Both the position numbers and the translations under genes were made by a program. Below are positions 35,616 through 44,524 of a stretch of DNA of 64,000 nucleotides, piece by piece. This DNA comes from Desulfocicer vacuolatum DSM 3385. Its GTDB lineage: Bacteria > Desulfobacterota > Desulfobacteria > Desulfobacterales > Desulfobacteraceae. The stretch is from assembly GCF_900176365.1 (NCBI RefSeq), contig NZ_FWXY01000011.1:107312-171311 (forward strand), read 5' to 3'. The notes beneath the pieces were generated by a model that was not told the DNA's origin, made no database searches, and saw nothing but the letters and a program-made list of their open reading frames with translations. How positions within the stretch are numbered: the stretch's first letter is position 1; each line of letters begins with the position of its first letter.

Positions 35616-37049
35616 ATGCGGTTATCAGATGAAAAATCAAATTTTCCTGCTAAACTCTTTTTGCCGGCCATATTCATATTGCTTGTGGTGGTACTGATGA
35701 CAGTATTCATTGCCTGGTCCACCTGGCATAACCTTGACCGGGATCGGAACAACGCCGTAAAATGGCTTTTACGTGAAGCCGATGCTTTGATCCATATCAT
35801 GAAAAATGATGTTCGTGCCCAGATGAAAAAAGGACAAAGGATCAAGCCTGCCCTGGAACAGATTATGAAAACAATGGGAACAACGGAAAATGTGGCTTAT
35901 ATTCATTGCTTTAATCCCCGGACCGGGGCGGTTTTTCCCCCCCCTGTCCATGGAAATAAAATTCTGACATCATTGACAAACAAAAACGTGGGATTATTTG
36001 GAAATGGTTATAAAATCATAAATATCAATGACAACAGACCTATTCTGGAGTTAACACGACCGCTTATTTCATTAAACGAAAATGCCTTGAGAAGTGAAGA
36101 TATAAAAAACGATCAACTTCCGGATGCCGGGTCTTTCCAAGGGCAGATGGAAAAAAATGATGGTGATATCCATGTGGTTATGGGGTTAACCATGGATCTT
36201 TATAAGGCGGCCGGACGTGCCGATTTTCATCATGCCGTTATCATGATTTCCATCTTGCTGGCCCTGGGTGCCGGTGCCGTGTTTTTTGTTTTTATTATTA
36301 AAAAATATATTGAAGATTTAAGTCGCATGCAGCGACTTAAGGAGCAGGTTCAGAAAAATGAAAAATTTGTCGCCATTGGACAGCTCAGTGCCGGTGTGGC
36401 CCATGAGATTCGAAACCCTTTAAGCTCCATCCGGGGATTTGCCCGGTTTTTTGTCCATCATTTTGAAGATCATGAGGAAAACCGCGAATATGCCATGATC
36501 ATGGTCAAAGAGATTGATAGGATCAATGGGGTCATTACAGATTTGATAACCTTTGCAAGGCCCTTGGCCCTTCATCAAAAAATGGTGGATGTCAAGCCCC
36601 TTGTCGGCCATGTACTACGTCTCATTGAGGGTGATTTCAGATCCCGGGGCGCTGTGATTTCCATGGCGATTGATGAGCATATGCCCCCCCTTTTCATGGA
36701 TGAAGATCAGATGAAGCAGGTGTTGCTTAATTTACTCATAAATGCCCTGAATGTCCTTGATGCCGGACAGAAGATCATCGTGGGCGGAGCGGTTAAAAAA
36801 GATGGTTCCCGGGGATATCTATGGGTTGAAGATGAAGGCCCCGGCATTCCTATAGGGGATCATCAATGTGTTTTTGATCCATTTTTCAGTGGTGGTAATA
36901 AAGGAACGGGACTGGGGCTTGCCATTGCCAATAAAATCGTTGAAAATCACGGCGGCATATTAACCCTGGAAAGTCCGGTCCCTGGAAAACCAAAGGGGTG
37001 TCGCTTTACCATGTCTCTTCCCATGACAAACAAAGGGGATGTGCCTTGA
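35616..37049 (+). CDS. Membrane sensor histidine kinase
   Basis: A 477-residue two-component sensor. The first membrane helix is about residues 13-34 and the second about 207-228, enclosing a ~170-residue periplasmic sensing region of unknown ligand. The cytoplasmic part has the H-box VAHEIRNPLSSIRGF (phosphorylated His263), the N-box LLNLLINALNVLDAG, and G boxes EDEGPGIP and GTGLGLAIANKIVENHGG. No HAMP or PAS domain is obvious. The arrangement resembles ZraS-type kinases paired with sigma-54 regulators. The next gene overlaps its stop, so the two form a cognate pair. A nested palindrome lies just upstream. Confidence 0.93.
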   Translation: MRLSDEKSNFPAKLFLPAIFILLVVVLMTVFIAWSTWHNLDRDRNNAVKWLLREADALIHIMKNDVRAQMKKGQRIKPALEQIMKTMGTTENVAYIHCFNPRTGAVFPPPVHGNKILTSLTNKNVGLFGNGYKIININDNRPILELTRPLISLNENALRSEDIKNDQLPDAGSFQGQMEKNDGDIHVVMGLTMDLYKAAGRADFHHAVIMISILLALGAGAVFFVFIIKKYIEDLSRMQRLKEQVQKNEKFVAIGQLSAGVAHEIRNPLSSIRGFARFFVHHFEDHEENREYAMIMVKEIDRINGVITDLITFARPLALHQKMVDVKPLVGHVLRLIEGDFRSRGAVISMAIDEHMPPLFMDEDQMKQVLLNLLINALNVLDAGQKIIVGGAVKKDGSRGYLWVEDEGPGIPIGDHQCVFDPFFSGGNKGTGLGLAIANKIVENHGGILTLESPVPGKPKGCRFTMSLPMTNKGDVP

Positions 37050-38404
37050 CTCCAATGAAATTGTTGATTGTGGATGATGATGCTTCCCATTTAAGAATGC
37101 TCCATGCGGTGCTGGGCCGTCAAGGCTATAACGTGGATACAGCTCAATCTGGAGAAAGGGCACTGGAAAAGGTCCGTCATGGAACCTATGATCTGGTACT
37201 CATGGATGTAAAAATGGAAACCATGGATGGCATTGAGGCCATGAAGCGTATGATCACCCTGCGTCCGGGGATTTCCATTATACTCATGACAGCCTTTGGT
37301 TCTATTAATGCGGCGGTGGATGCCATGAAAAAAGGGGCAAGGGATTACATCACAAAACCCATCGATATAGATGTTATGATATCCCTGTTGGGCAATATCC
37401 TTTCCCATGAAAATACCATTGTTTCCGGAGATTCCACAAGTATTGCCTCTGGGAACCGTTTTTATTTTCCGGGAATCATCGGAGAAAGTGATGCCATGCA
37501 AACTGTTTTCGAAATGGTGTCACGGGTGGCACCCACAGATGCCTCGGTATTGATTGTGGGAGAAAGCGGAACAGGTAAAGAGCTCATTGCCAATGCCATC
37601 CATGCCCACAGCCATAGAAAAAAAGAACCTTTTATCAAGGTCAATTGTGCTTCCATACCGGAAACACTTCTTGAAAGTGAACTTTTCGGGCATATGAAAG
37701 GGGCTTTTACAGGGGCCGTAAAAGAACGTCGGGGGCGTTTTTATATGGCTGACAAGGGCAGTATCTTTTTGGACGAAATTGCAGAAATGTCCATGAGTCT
37801 CCAGGCTAAACTGCTACGGGTGCTACAGGAAAAAAATTTTGAACCCCTGGGAAGCGGCAAAACCATCCAGGTGGATATCCGGGTGATTTCTGCCACCAAC
37901 AAAGTTCTGGCATCTGAAATTGCAGAGAAAAGATTCCGGGAAGATCTTTTTTATCGCTTGAACGTGGTTTCCATTTCCCTTCCTCCCCTTTGCAGTAGAA
38001 AAGAGGATATCCCTTTACTTACCCGTTTTTTTATTGAAAAATACAGCAAGGTGAACCAGCGACACATTACAGGTTGTACCGATTCAGTGAAGGCACTTTT
38101 GGAACAATATTCCTGGCCGGGCAATATCCGTGAACTTGAAAATGTCATGGAGCGGGCTGTGATATTGACCCGTGGTCCCATGATCACACCGGAAGATTTG
38201 CCCGTATCAATATTTCCGAAAATCCAGGAAAAAAAGACCTCCTCTTTCATGGCTCCCAGGGAAATATCATTAAAGGAGATGGAAAAAAAAATGATTTTAA
38301 AAACCCTGGAAGAGACCGGGGGCAATAGAACCCGCACCTCGGATATTTTGGGAATTTCCAGAAGAACACTTCAGTTAAAATTGAAAAAATATGGAGTAAA
38401 TTAG
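37046..38404 (+). CDS. Sigma-54-dependent response regulator
   Basis: An NtrC-family activator of about 450 residues. Counting from the ATG at 37055, the receiver domain has phospho-acceptor Asp51 (LVLMDVKME). The AAA+ domain has Walker A GESGTGKE (169-176), the sigma-54 contact loop GAFTGA (216-221) and the DEI Walker B. The C-terminal Fis-type helix-turn-helix is NRTRTSDILGISRRTLQLKL. A TTG at 37046, overlapping the kinase stop and spaced 6 bp from AAGGGGA, is the better-placed start; the ATG at 37055 is 15 bp away from that site. It is cognate to the preceding kinase and may activate the cyclase gene that directly follows. Confidence 0.94.
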   Translation: MTPMKLLIVDDDASHLRMLHAVLGRQGYNVDTAQSGERALEKVRHGTYDLVLMDVKMETMDGIEAMKRMITLRPGISIILMTAFGSINAAVDAMKKGARDYITKPIDIDVMISLLGNILSHENTIVSGDSTSIASGNRFYFPGIIGESDAMQTVFEMVSRVAPTDASVLIVGESGTGKELIANAIHAHSHRKKEPFIKVNCASIPETLLESELFGHMKGAFTGAVKERRGRFYMADKGSIFLDEIAEMSMSLQAKLLRVLQEKNFEPLGSGKTIQVDIRVISATNKVLASEIAEKRFREDLFYRLNVVSISLPPLCSRKEDIPLLTRFFIEKYSKVNQRHITGCTDSVKALLEQYSWPGNIRELENVMERAVILTRGPMITPEDLPVSIFPKIQEKKTSSFMAPREISLKEMEKKMILKTLEETGGNRTRTSDILGISRRTLQLKLKKYGVN

Positions 38405-40717
38405 ATGGGACTTTTTTTTTCCCGGAAACCCCGGTGGAATCAATTTTCCATGACAATGTATCGCATGCCCTTTGGGTTGGACAGGTTAACCCCCGGGGTG
38501 GATAACAATCGATATGATGTTTGTTTGAGCCAGACCTTTTGCAGGAGTGCAGAAGCTTTTATTTTTTCCCTCATGGAAGAGATGAACATGCCCTCCGGAG
38601 AAAAAAAAGACACGGATAAAGGTATGGACATGGCCACCAGGGATCATTTTAAAGAAAGTTATGAAGACCTGATGCGATCTGCCATCAATCAGGCAAAGGT
38701 CCGGCGCGAAGTCCAGGTGGATTATATTGCCCGCACGGCTGTTACCACATTTGTTATTGGAGAAGTTAAAGCTTGTTTTGCCAGATTTGTGGCCGATTTT
38801 CGACAGTCCATCCAGGAAAAAGAGATCTCCCGGAGCCGCTCCTCAGAGGAGCCCCTTGCCCTTAAGGCTGCTCTGTCTGAAATTTTGTTGAAAAAAAAAA
38901 AAATTCTCCGAAATACAGGAAAAATTGTTTTTGAATACCTCAATGAAGTGGATCACAAAAACCTTAAGGGAATCCGGGAGTCCAATTTTGGTGCAGATGC
39001 ATTACTGCCCGGGAATCTGTTTTTAAACCCGTTTCTTTATGTGGGTAAGATGGATGATGACTTCATGATTCAGGTCTACGACATCCTTCCCGGTCAACGA
39101 ATGGAAGATGCAGATAGATACGATGTGATGCTTTCCACCATCCAGAATCGATTTCTGGAGCTGTTTTCCAATGAAGATATTCAGTTTCTGGGATCCCAGG
39201 CCATGGTGACCTCTTTGCCACGGAAAACAGATGAGTCTCCTTTGGCCATTGATGAAAAAGAGTATAGCAGGGAGATTGTGGATGGGTGGATCAAACAGGT
39301 TGATAATGCCGGGATCTTTTTTGATTTTATCAGCACCCGGGAAAAAGCCGTCTCAGTTCGGGCGCAGGGGGAAAAAGGGCAAAATTTTAGAGCGTTAAAA
39401 GAGACGGCAAAGCAGCAGCGCCTTATGTTGAAGTTTTTTTATAAAAAATTTCATGCTGCCGGAATCATCAAAAGAATATATGCGTCCTTTGAAATTCGAT
39501 CCATCTGTTCTGTGTATTGTCCGCCGCTGGTGCCCCAGGTGATTTTACAGTTCATGGTGGTGCCTGGCTCCCGGAAAGTCATTATCAATCGACTCAAACG
39601 ATTGTCAAAGATTAACCATGTGCCCTTTCCCAAAGGTCCCTTAAGGCAGTGTCTGAGGCGAATAACATTTCTTGGCAGATCAAAAAAACAGAACCACTTG
39701 ATTCGTTTTCTTAAAGGTTTTTTCCGCTACCACAGGGATTATCAAAATTTTCTCATGCTCAAAAAGGCCATGGAGCGTATTCATCTGGTGACAAATGAAG
39801 AGCATCTCAGGCTTTCCCGGGTGAACAATACCCTTTATGAATTTCTGCTTCCCCATGAGATCACCACCGAGGAGAAACCGGTTATCACCCACACCATTTT
39901 AAAGGCAGACATAAGAGGTTCCACTGATATTGTTTCCCAGATGAAAGAAAAGGGCTTGAATCCGGCCTCCTATTTTAGTTTGAATATGTTTGACCCCATT
40001 AAAACTGTGCTCTCTGAATATGGTGCATTTAAGGTGTTCATTGAAGGGGATGCCATGATTCTGGGAATTTATGAGCGGGAAGATATGCCCGAGGGCTGGT
40101 ACAGCGTTGCCAGGGCTTGTGGGCTGGCAAAGGCGATTTTGCAGATTATCCAGCGTTACAATGGAAAGAATCAACAGTTTAATCTTCCCCTTTTGGAGAT
40201 TGGTATTGGTGTCACCTTTTCCCATGAACCCCCCACACTTTTTTTTGACGGAGATTTTGAAATCATGATTTCATCGGCCATCAATCTGGCTGATCGTTTG
40301 TCCGGGTGCTCCAAAGATATTCGACAGGAGGTGGAGAAAACAAAACCGTCCTTTAATAATTATGTTTTTCAGACGGCTTCCGATGAAGAAATTGCGGCCA
40401 CATCAGATGATCTTTTTGCCCGTTATAATGTTAACGGCATAGAGCTGCACCCCCAGGCCTTTGAAAAATTGTCCCAGGAGATTCGACTTTTGTCCGTGGA
40501 ATGCCGTATTCCCGGAATTGAGTCGGAAACGCTTAGCTTTTTTACCGGGACTTTTCCCACAGTCGCCGGTCGATCCCAGCGGATCATTGTTCGTCAGGGA
40601 ACCATTCCCCATGTACAAAAGTCAGACCTTGAGTTGATTGGCATGACAGATAAAAAATATTACGAAGTGTGCACCAATCCCATGGTGTATGATTATTTAG
40701 AAAAATATCAAATATAG
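38405..40717 (+). CDS. Class III adenylate/guanylate-cyclase-like protein with large uncharacterised N-terminal region
   Basis: A 770-residue protein starting immediately after the regulator's stop, with GGAG 9 bp upstream. Residues ~495-680 resemble a class III nucleotidyl cyclase. Metal-site Asp502 is in LKADIRGSTDIV and Asp549 in FIEGDAMILGI. Asn627 and Arg631 in INLADRL match the VNxAARL motif that stabilises the transition state. All key catalytic positions seem filled, so cyclic nucleotide synthesis is plausible. The first ~490 residues have no fold I recognise and no membrane helices. Coupling to a two-component pair suggests a signalling cascade into a second messenger. Nucleotide specificity cannot be read. 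Confidence 0.78.
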   Translation: MGLFFSRKPRWNQFSMTMYRMPFGLDRLTPGVDNNRYDVCLSQTFCRSAEAFIFSLMEEMNMPSGEKKDTDKGMDMATRDHFKESYEDLMRSAINQAKVRREVQVDYIARTAVTTFVIGEVKACFARFVADFRQSIQEKEISRSRSSEEPLALKAALSEILLKKKKILRNTGKIVFEYLNEVDHKNLKGIRESNFGADALLPGNLFLNPFLYVGKMDDDFMIQVYDILPGQRMEDADRYDVMLSTIQNRFLELFSNEDIQFLGSQAMVTSLPRKTDESPLAIDEKEYSREIVDGWIKQVDNAGIFFDFISTREKAVSVRAQGEKGQNFRALKETAKQQRLMLKFFYKKFHAAGIIKRIYASFEIRSICSVYCPPLVPQVILQFMVVPGSRKVIINRLKRLSKINHVPFPKGPLRQCLRRITFLGRSKKQNHLIRFLKGFFRYHRDYQNFLMLKKAMERIHLVTNEEHLRLSRVNNTLYEFLLPHEITTEEKPVITHTILKADIRGSTDIVSQMKEKGLNPASYFSLNMFDPIKTVLSEYGAFKVFIEGDAMILGIYEREDMPEGWYSVARACGLAKAILQIIQRYNGKNQQFNLPLLEIGIGVTFSHEPPTLFFDGDFEIMISSAINLADRLSGCSKDIRQEVEKTKPSFNNYVFQTASDEEIAATSDDLFARYNVNGIELHPQAFEKLSQEIRLLSVECRIPGIESETLSFFTGTFPTVAGRSQRIIVRQGTIPHVQKSDLELIGMTDKKYYEVCTNPMVYDYLEKYQI

Positions 40718-40729
40718 TGATAATGCCAC

Positions 40730-40790
40730 ATGGGTGCGAAATTTTATCGCACCCATAATGACAGCTGTGTAAAATTTTATCACTTCTTTT
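40730..40790. other. Inverted repeats after the cyclase gene
   Basis: Perfect 10-bp arms ATGGGTGCGA and TCGCACCCAT (40730-40756) surround AATTTTA. A second, weaker hairpin GTGTAAAATTTTATCAC follows, reusing the AAATTTTATC core. There is no T-run directly after the first stem, so it is a terminator candidate only. Confidence 0.5.
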
Positions 40791-40825
40791 TTTGTAACTC
40801 CGTTGAAATCTCAGCGCTATATTTT

Positions 40826-41192
40826 AATATAACTGCCACGGGCAGAGCGTATTCTGATCTGGTTCCGCCCACAACAAAGCTTGAAATACGCCCCAGATCT
40901 GGGAGGCCTTTGATATAACGGGCATCTCCTGTCGGACACAACAAATATAGGGTCGTAGACGCGGAGCCAAATGGTATTATACCGCCGCCCCCCGACGGGC
41001 AATGGGCCCGGACCGGAACTGTAGACAGCTCAATTGTCCGGTTCCTATTGCCCGTCGGGGGGCGGCTCTGCCTTAGCTTGCCTTGGAGGCTGCATTGTAT
41101 ATAAAACTGCCACGGGCGGGCTGTATTCTGATCCGGTTCTGCCCACAACAAAGCTTGAAATATTTCCTGATTTGCGGAGTATGACATATAAA
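40826..41192 (+). repeat. Composite palindromic repeat, copy 4 (B-A-B, best preserved)
   Basis: The clearest full array. Left B runs 40826-40917 (AATATAACTGCCACGGGCAG to GATATAA). The A unit starts at the shared ATATAACGGGCATC junction with its hairpin at about 40982-41067 (perfect outer arms GCCGCCCCCCGACGGGCAAT and ATTGCCCGTCGGGGGGCGGC). The right B runs from about 41098 to ACATATAA at 41192. It occupies the noncoding stretch before the metal efflux genes. Confidence 0.9.
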
Positions 41193-41385
41193 AAAATAAT
41201 GTGCCATTTGGAACGGTGATTTTGTGAATTAAAATTAGCAGGTTATGCCTTTTGAAATTAGATTTTATCCCAGCTTTTTTTCATGACCTCCCATCTTGGG
41301 CATATTTGTTGCTTTATCTTAACTTGTATTTCAAAAGCCAAACCCATGAATGTAATCCTTGACTGTCATTGGAATAGGTGAATTG

Positions 41386-42759
41386 ATGAATAAAGTGAAT
41401 AAAAACATCTTAATCTTCATACCGGTGGTGTTGATGCTGGCATTGATTGCAAGCCGTCTTTTTGCAGGCGAGCTTGATGGATCTACCTCTGTGGATGATT
41501 TGTTGACAAAAGAAGTCTCCCTTGATCAGGTACTGCATTACGCCACTGAAAATAATCCATCCATTCAGGTGGAAGTTGAGACTTGGCGCACGGTGGTGGA
41601 AAAATATCGTGTGGCAACAGCCTATCCTGATCCCCAGCTCATGGTTACCTGGTTTCCCAGTCCCATTGAAACACGATTGGGTCCCCAGGAGTGGAATGCC
41701 ACATTGTCCCAGAAGATTCCCTTTCCAGGGAAATTATCCACCTCTGGAGAGGTCGTTAAAACAGAGGCGGCCATGGCAAAGCTGGCCACGGATGCCCGCG
41801 TAAGGTCCATTCGAGCCAAGGTTGCCAAGTCTTTCCATGAATTGCTTTATATCCAGAAAGCCAAAAAAATTGCCCGTCAAAATGCCATTTTACTGGGGCA
41901 ATTGAGTCAGATGGCACAAGCGGCCCATGCCGATGATCGCACCGCCTTGATGGATCTGCTTAAGGCACAATCCCAGGAAGGGCAGCTCCAGTATGATATA
42001 TTGCTCCTGGAAGAGCTTGGGCACACTGAAAAAACAATATTAAACACTCTTTTGAATCGTTCCCCTGATACCGGGCTGGGAGCGTTACAGGATGTTGAGA
42101 TGGTGCCACTTAGCTGTTCCCTTACGACGTTATATCGCCTGGCCGATGCCAACCAGGAAGGGATTCGCATCTCAGATTTAAAAATTGAAAAAGCAAGGCT
42201 TGATGCGGCTTTTTCAGAATATTCAGGCAAGCCTGATTTAAAGCTGGGACTTTTTTATGCAGCCATTGGTGAACCCGATGTTGCCTCTCCCCCAAAAGAT
42301 GCCGGGGATGATGCCGTGGGCATACAGTTTGGCGTTAATATTCCCCTTTGGTCCGGTAAGAACCAAGGTCGGATTAACATGGCCAGGGCCGGGATCGCCC
42401 GGCAAAAAGCCATGAAATCAAAAATCGTGAATCAAACCCACAGCACCATACGCGCCCTTTTCTTTAAACTCAACAATTCACAACGTCTGGTGGCCCTTTA
42501 CCGGGACAATATGCTTCCCCAGGCCCTGAAGGCTCTGGAATTTTCCCAGGAGTGGTTTCAACAGGGGCAGGGAAGTTTTTCCGATGTGGTGGAAGCCCAG
42601 GCTGCGGTCTATAATTTTCAACTATCCCTTGCCAGGGCCAGGGCCGACCATGGGGGAGCCCTTGCAGAACTTGAACGTCTTGTGGGCGGTTTTGATCAAT
42701 GTCTGGATTCCTCCAGGATGGTTCCTGGAAAATCGGCAAAGGAGGCAGGTGATGGTTAA
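41386..42759 (+). CDS. TolC-family outer-membrane efflux protein (first of two)
   Basis: A 457-residue outer-membrane efflux factor. The signal peptide is residues 1-28 (ILIFIPVVLMLALIAS, cleavage near LFAG). The mature part has the TolC pattern of long helices with conserved turns (VATAYPDPQLMVTWFP, GVNIPLWSGKNQGRINMARAGI, FQQGQGSFSDVVEAQAAVYN). The ATG at 41386 is preceded by AGGTG; a frame from 41359 would put extra polar residues before the signal peptide. It starts an operon with a second TolC-like protein and CusB/CusA-type genes, so it probably serves metal export. Confidence 0.9.
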   Translation: MNKVNKNILIFIPVVLMLALIASRLFAGELDGSTSVDDLLTKEVSLDQVLHYATENNPSIQVEVETWRTVVEKYRVATAYPDPQLMVTWFPSPIETRLGPQEWNATLSQKIPFPGKLSTSGEVVKTEAAMAKLATDARVRSIRAKVAKSFHELLYIQKAKKIARQNAILLGQLSQMAQAAHADDRTALMDLLKAQSQEGQLQYDILLLEELGHTEKTILNTLLNRSPDTGLGALQDVEMVPLSCSLTTLYRLADANQEGIRISDLKIEKARLDAAFSEYSGKPDLKLGLFYAAIGEPDVASPPKDAGDDAVGIQFGVNIPLWSGKNQGRINMARAGIARQKAMKSKIVNQTHSTIRALFFKLNNSQRLVALYRDNMLPQALKALEFSQEWFQQGQGSFSDVVEAQAAVYNFQLSLARARADHGGALAELERLVGGFDQCLDSSRMVPGKSAKEAGDG

Positions 42760-44407
42760 ACGGATAATTTTTATTTTTATGGTGATTTTTTCTCCCCTTA
42801 CAGGGTGGTGTAATTATAATACGTTGATGTCCACATTGGATAGCTATACGCCGCCTCCGGTAAGTTCCGCAATTCCACGGGTGATGATTCATTCACGAAC
42901 ATTGCCCGGAGATGGGGGTAGTGGGGATTTCCCGGTGCAGGAAAAGATGTCTGGAAAAATAAGTTTTCGGTACAAAGTCTCTCCTGGCATGACTACAGCT
43001 TCCCGGGGCATGGACCTTAATGGGGGAGCAGATTTTATGGATAAAAAAGGTGGACCTTCAGCCATTAACTGGGGCGTATCGCCGGATGTTTATGGCGGTA
43101 AAAAGGCAGAGAAAATAAAAGAATTTTTTGTTATTCCGTCTTTCCTTGCAAAAAAACTCTCCGGTGTGGACAGAGACGAAAAAAAAGCAGTATCTCTGGT
43201 GAAAAAAGAGATTTCCCCCGGGTTGCTGTCAGGAATGACGCTTTTAAGAAATCCCGGTGTTGCCCAGGCCCGTTTCCTGGTGGATGCAGAGCTTGCCACC
43301 CATAGTCAGGTGGATGATCTTAACCTTGTTCTGGAACAATATGCCGGGTTTACAAAAGCCTTGATGAATGGTGTGGGGCCGGTAAAGGGGCGATCTTACA
43401 TTGATAACGGTTTTCCGTTTCCCGGGGTTACCGCCTTAAAGGGCCAGGTGGTGGCATATTCTGTGGCTGCGGCCCGGGAAGGACTGGCCATGGCCCGGCG
43501 CGATGCTGTCACCGAGGTTCAGCAGGCGTTCTGGAATCTGGTGTATCTTATCCAGGCCCGGAACATCACCCGGGAATCCCTGGTTTTGTTTAAAAATCTT
43601 CATGGGGTGGCAGATACCCTTTACCGATCCGGAAAAACCGGTTTTCAGGATGTGACCCGGGTGACCGTCAAGGTTCATGTTCTGGAAGATGCATTGCTGA
43701 CCCTCCGGGAAAAGAAGCGAAATGTCCAGACCATGATTCTTTCGCTGGTGAATTTGCCTCCTGAAACCTTGCTGGGAAGTCCTGTTGCGCCTTCTCTTTC
43801 TTTTAATGTGCCCAAAATTGAAATTTTATACGACAGGGCACAGAAAAATCGTCAGGAGTTAAAGCAGGTTCGGGCCGTCATCGGCAAAATGGAGCGCATG
43901 GTGGAGATGGCAGAAACCATGCTTTTGCCCGGTTTTGATCTGGGATTTTCCCGATACAGGGATGATGCTGTTTTCAAAGTTGGCTCTTTGTCCATGGGAA
44001 CGGCTTTCCCCAAAGAGATACCGGCCTCCATGGGTAAAGGACTTCCAAAGAAACCGTGGTTCGGTGTTGGATCTTCCTGGCTCATGGAAACCCGGAAGCG
44101 ATTAATCGCCAAAAGGGAAAAATTGAAAAACATGGAAGCACAGACCCGAAAAATGGTTCGAGTGGCATGGTCTGAGCTGGATAGGGCCGTCAGGACATCA
44201 AAATTGTACGGAGACACTGTTGTGGGCTTGTCTGCCACGGCACTTGAGGTCTCCACCCGGGAGTATGAATCCGGACGGGTGTCGTTTACCGATGTGGCAG
44301 GCGCTTACTCTGATTGGCTAAGGGCCCGCTTGGCCCATGCCAGAGCCAGGGCTGATATCGGTATCTACAGGGCCCGCCTGGCCCGGATAATTGGAACAGG
44401 GAGCTGA
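42752..44407 (+). CDS. TolC-family outer-membrane efflux protein (second of two)
   Basis: A 551-residue TolC-like protein translated from an ATG that overlaps the end of the previous gene, with AAAGGAGG 8 bp upstream. The signal peptide is residues 1-21 (IIFIFMVIFSPLTGWC); the Cys is not in a classical lipobox. A long polar segment (about 25-150) precedes the efflux repeats: NPGVAQARFLVDAE, GVTALKGQVVAYSVAAAREGL, GKTGFQDVTRVTVKVH and SGRVSFTDVAGAYSDWLRARLAHARA. The extra N-terminal region is unusual for the family. Two different TolC-type proteins in one operon may form alternative exit ducts. Confidence 0.85.
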   Translation: MVKRIIFIFMVIFSPLTGWCNYNTLMSTLDSYTPPPVSSAIPRVMIHSRTLPGDGGSGDFPVQEKMSGKISFRYKVSPGMTTASRGMDLNGGADFMDKKGGPSAINWGVSPDVYGGKKAEKIKEFFVIPSFLAKKLSGVDRDEKKAVSLVKKEISPGLLSGMTLLRNPGVAQARFLVDAELATHSQVDDLNLVLEQYAGFTKALMNGVGPVKGRSYIDNGFPFPGVTALKGQVVAYSVAAAREGLAMARRDAVTEVQQAFWNLVYLIQARNITRESLVLFKNLHGVADTLYRSGKTGFQDVTRVTVKVHVLEDALLTLREKKRNVQTMILSLVNLPPETLLGSPVAPSLSFNVPKIEILYDRAQKNRQELKQVRAVIGKMERMVEMAETMLLPGFDLGFSRYRDDAVFKVGSLSMGTAFPKEIPASMGKGLPKKPWFGVGSSWLMETRKRLIAKREKLKNMEAQTRKMVRVAWSELDRAVRTSKLYGDTVVGLSATALEVSTREYESGRVSFTDVAGAYSDWLRARLAHARARADIGIYRARLARIIGTGS

Positions 44408-44524
44408 TGTAAAGGCAATGGGGCATGGCAGTAGATAACTGTGTAGAGTTGAAAAAGATGGTTTTCCCAGAACGCAATTAAACCAACAAGCAAGAAGAGA
44501 AGGGGATTCCACACAGGAGATATC

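Noticed and set aside
40826..41192. Integron-like cassette array (attC sites) for the palindromic units
   Set aside because: Units have inverted repeats and join head to tail, but lack the RYYYAAC/GTTRRRY core ends, enclose no cassette genes, and no integron integrase is present.
42584..42751. N-terminal extension of the second TolC-type protein
   Set aside because: The frame continues upstream over the first TolC gene, but the ATG at 42752 has a strong AAAGGAGG site and is followed by a signal peptide.
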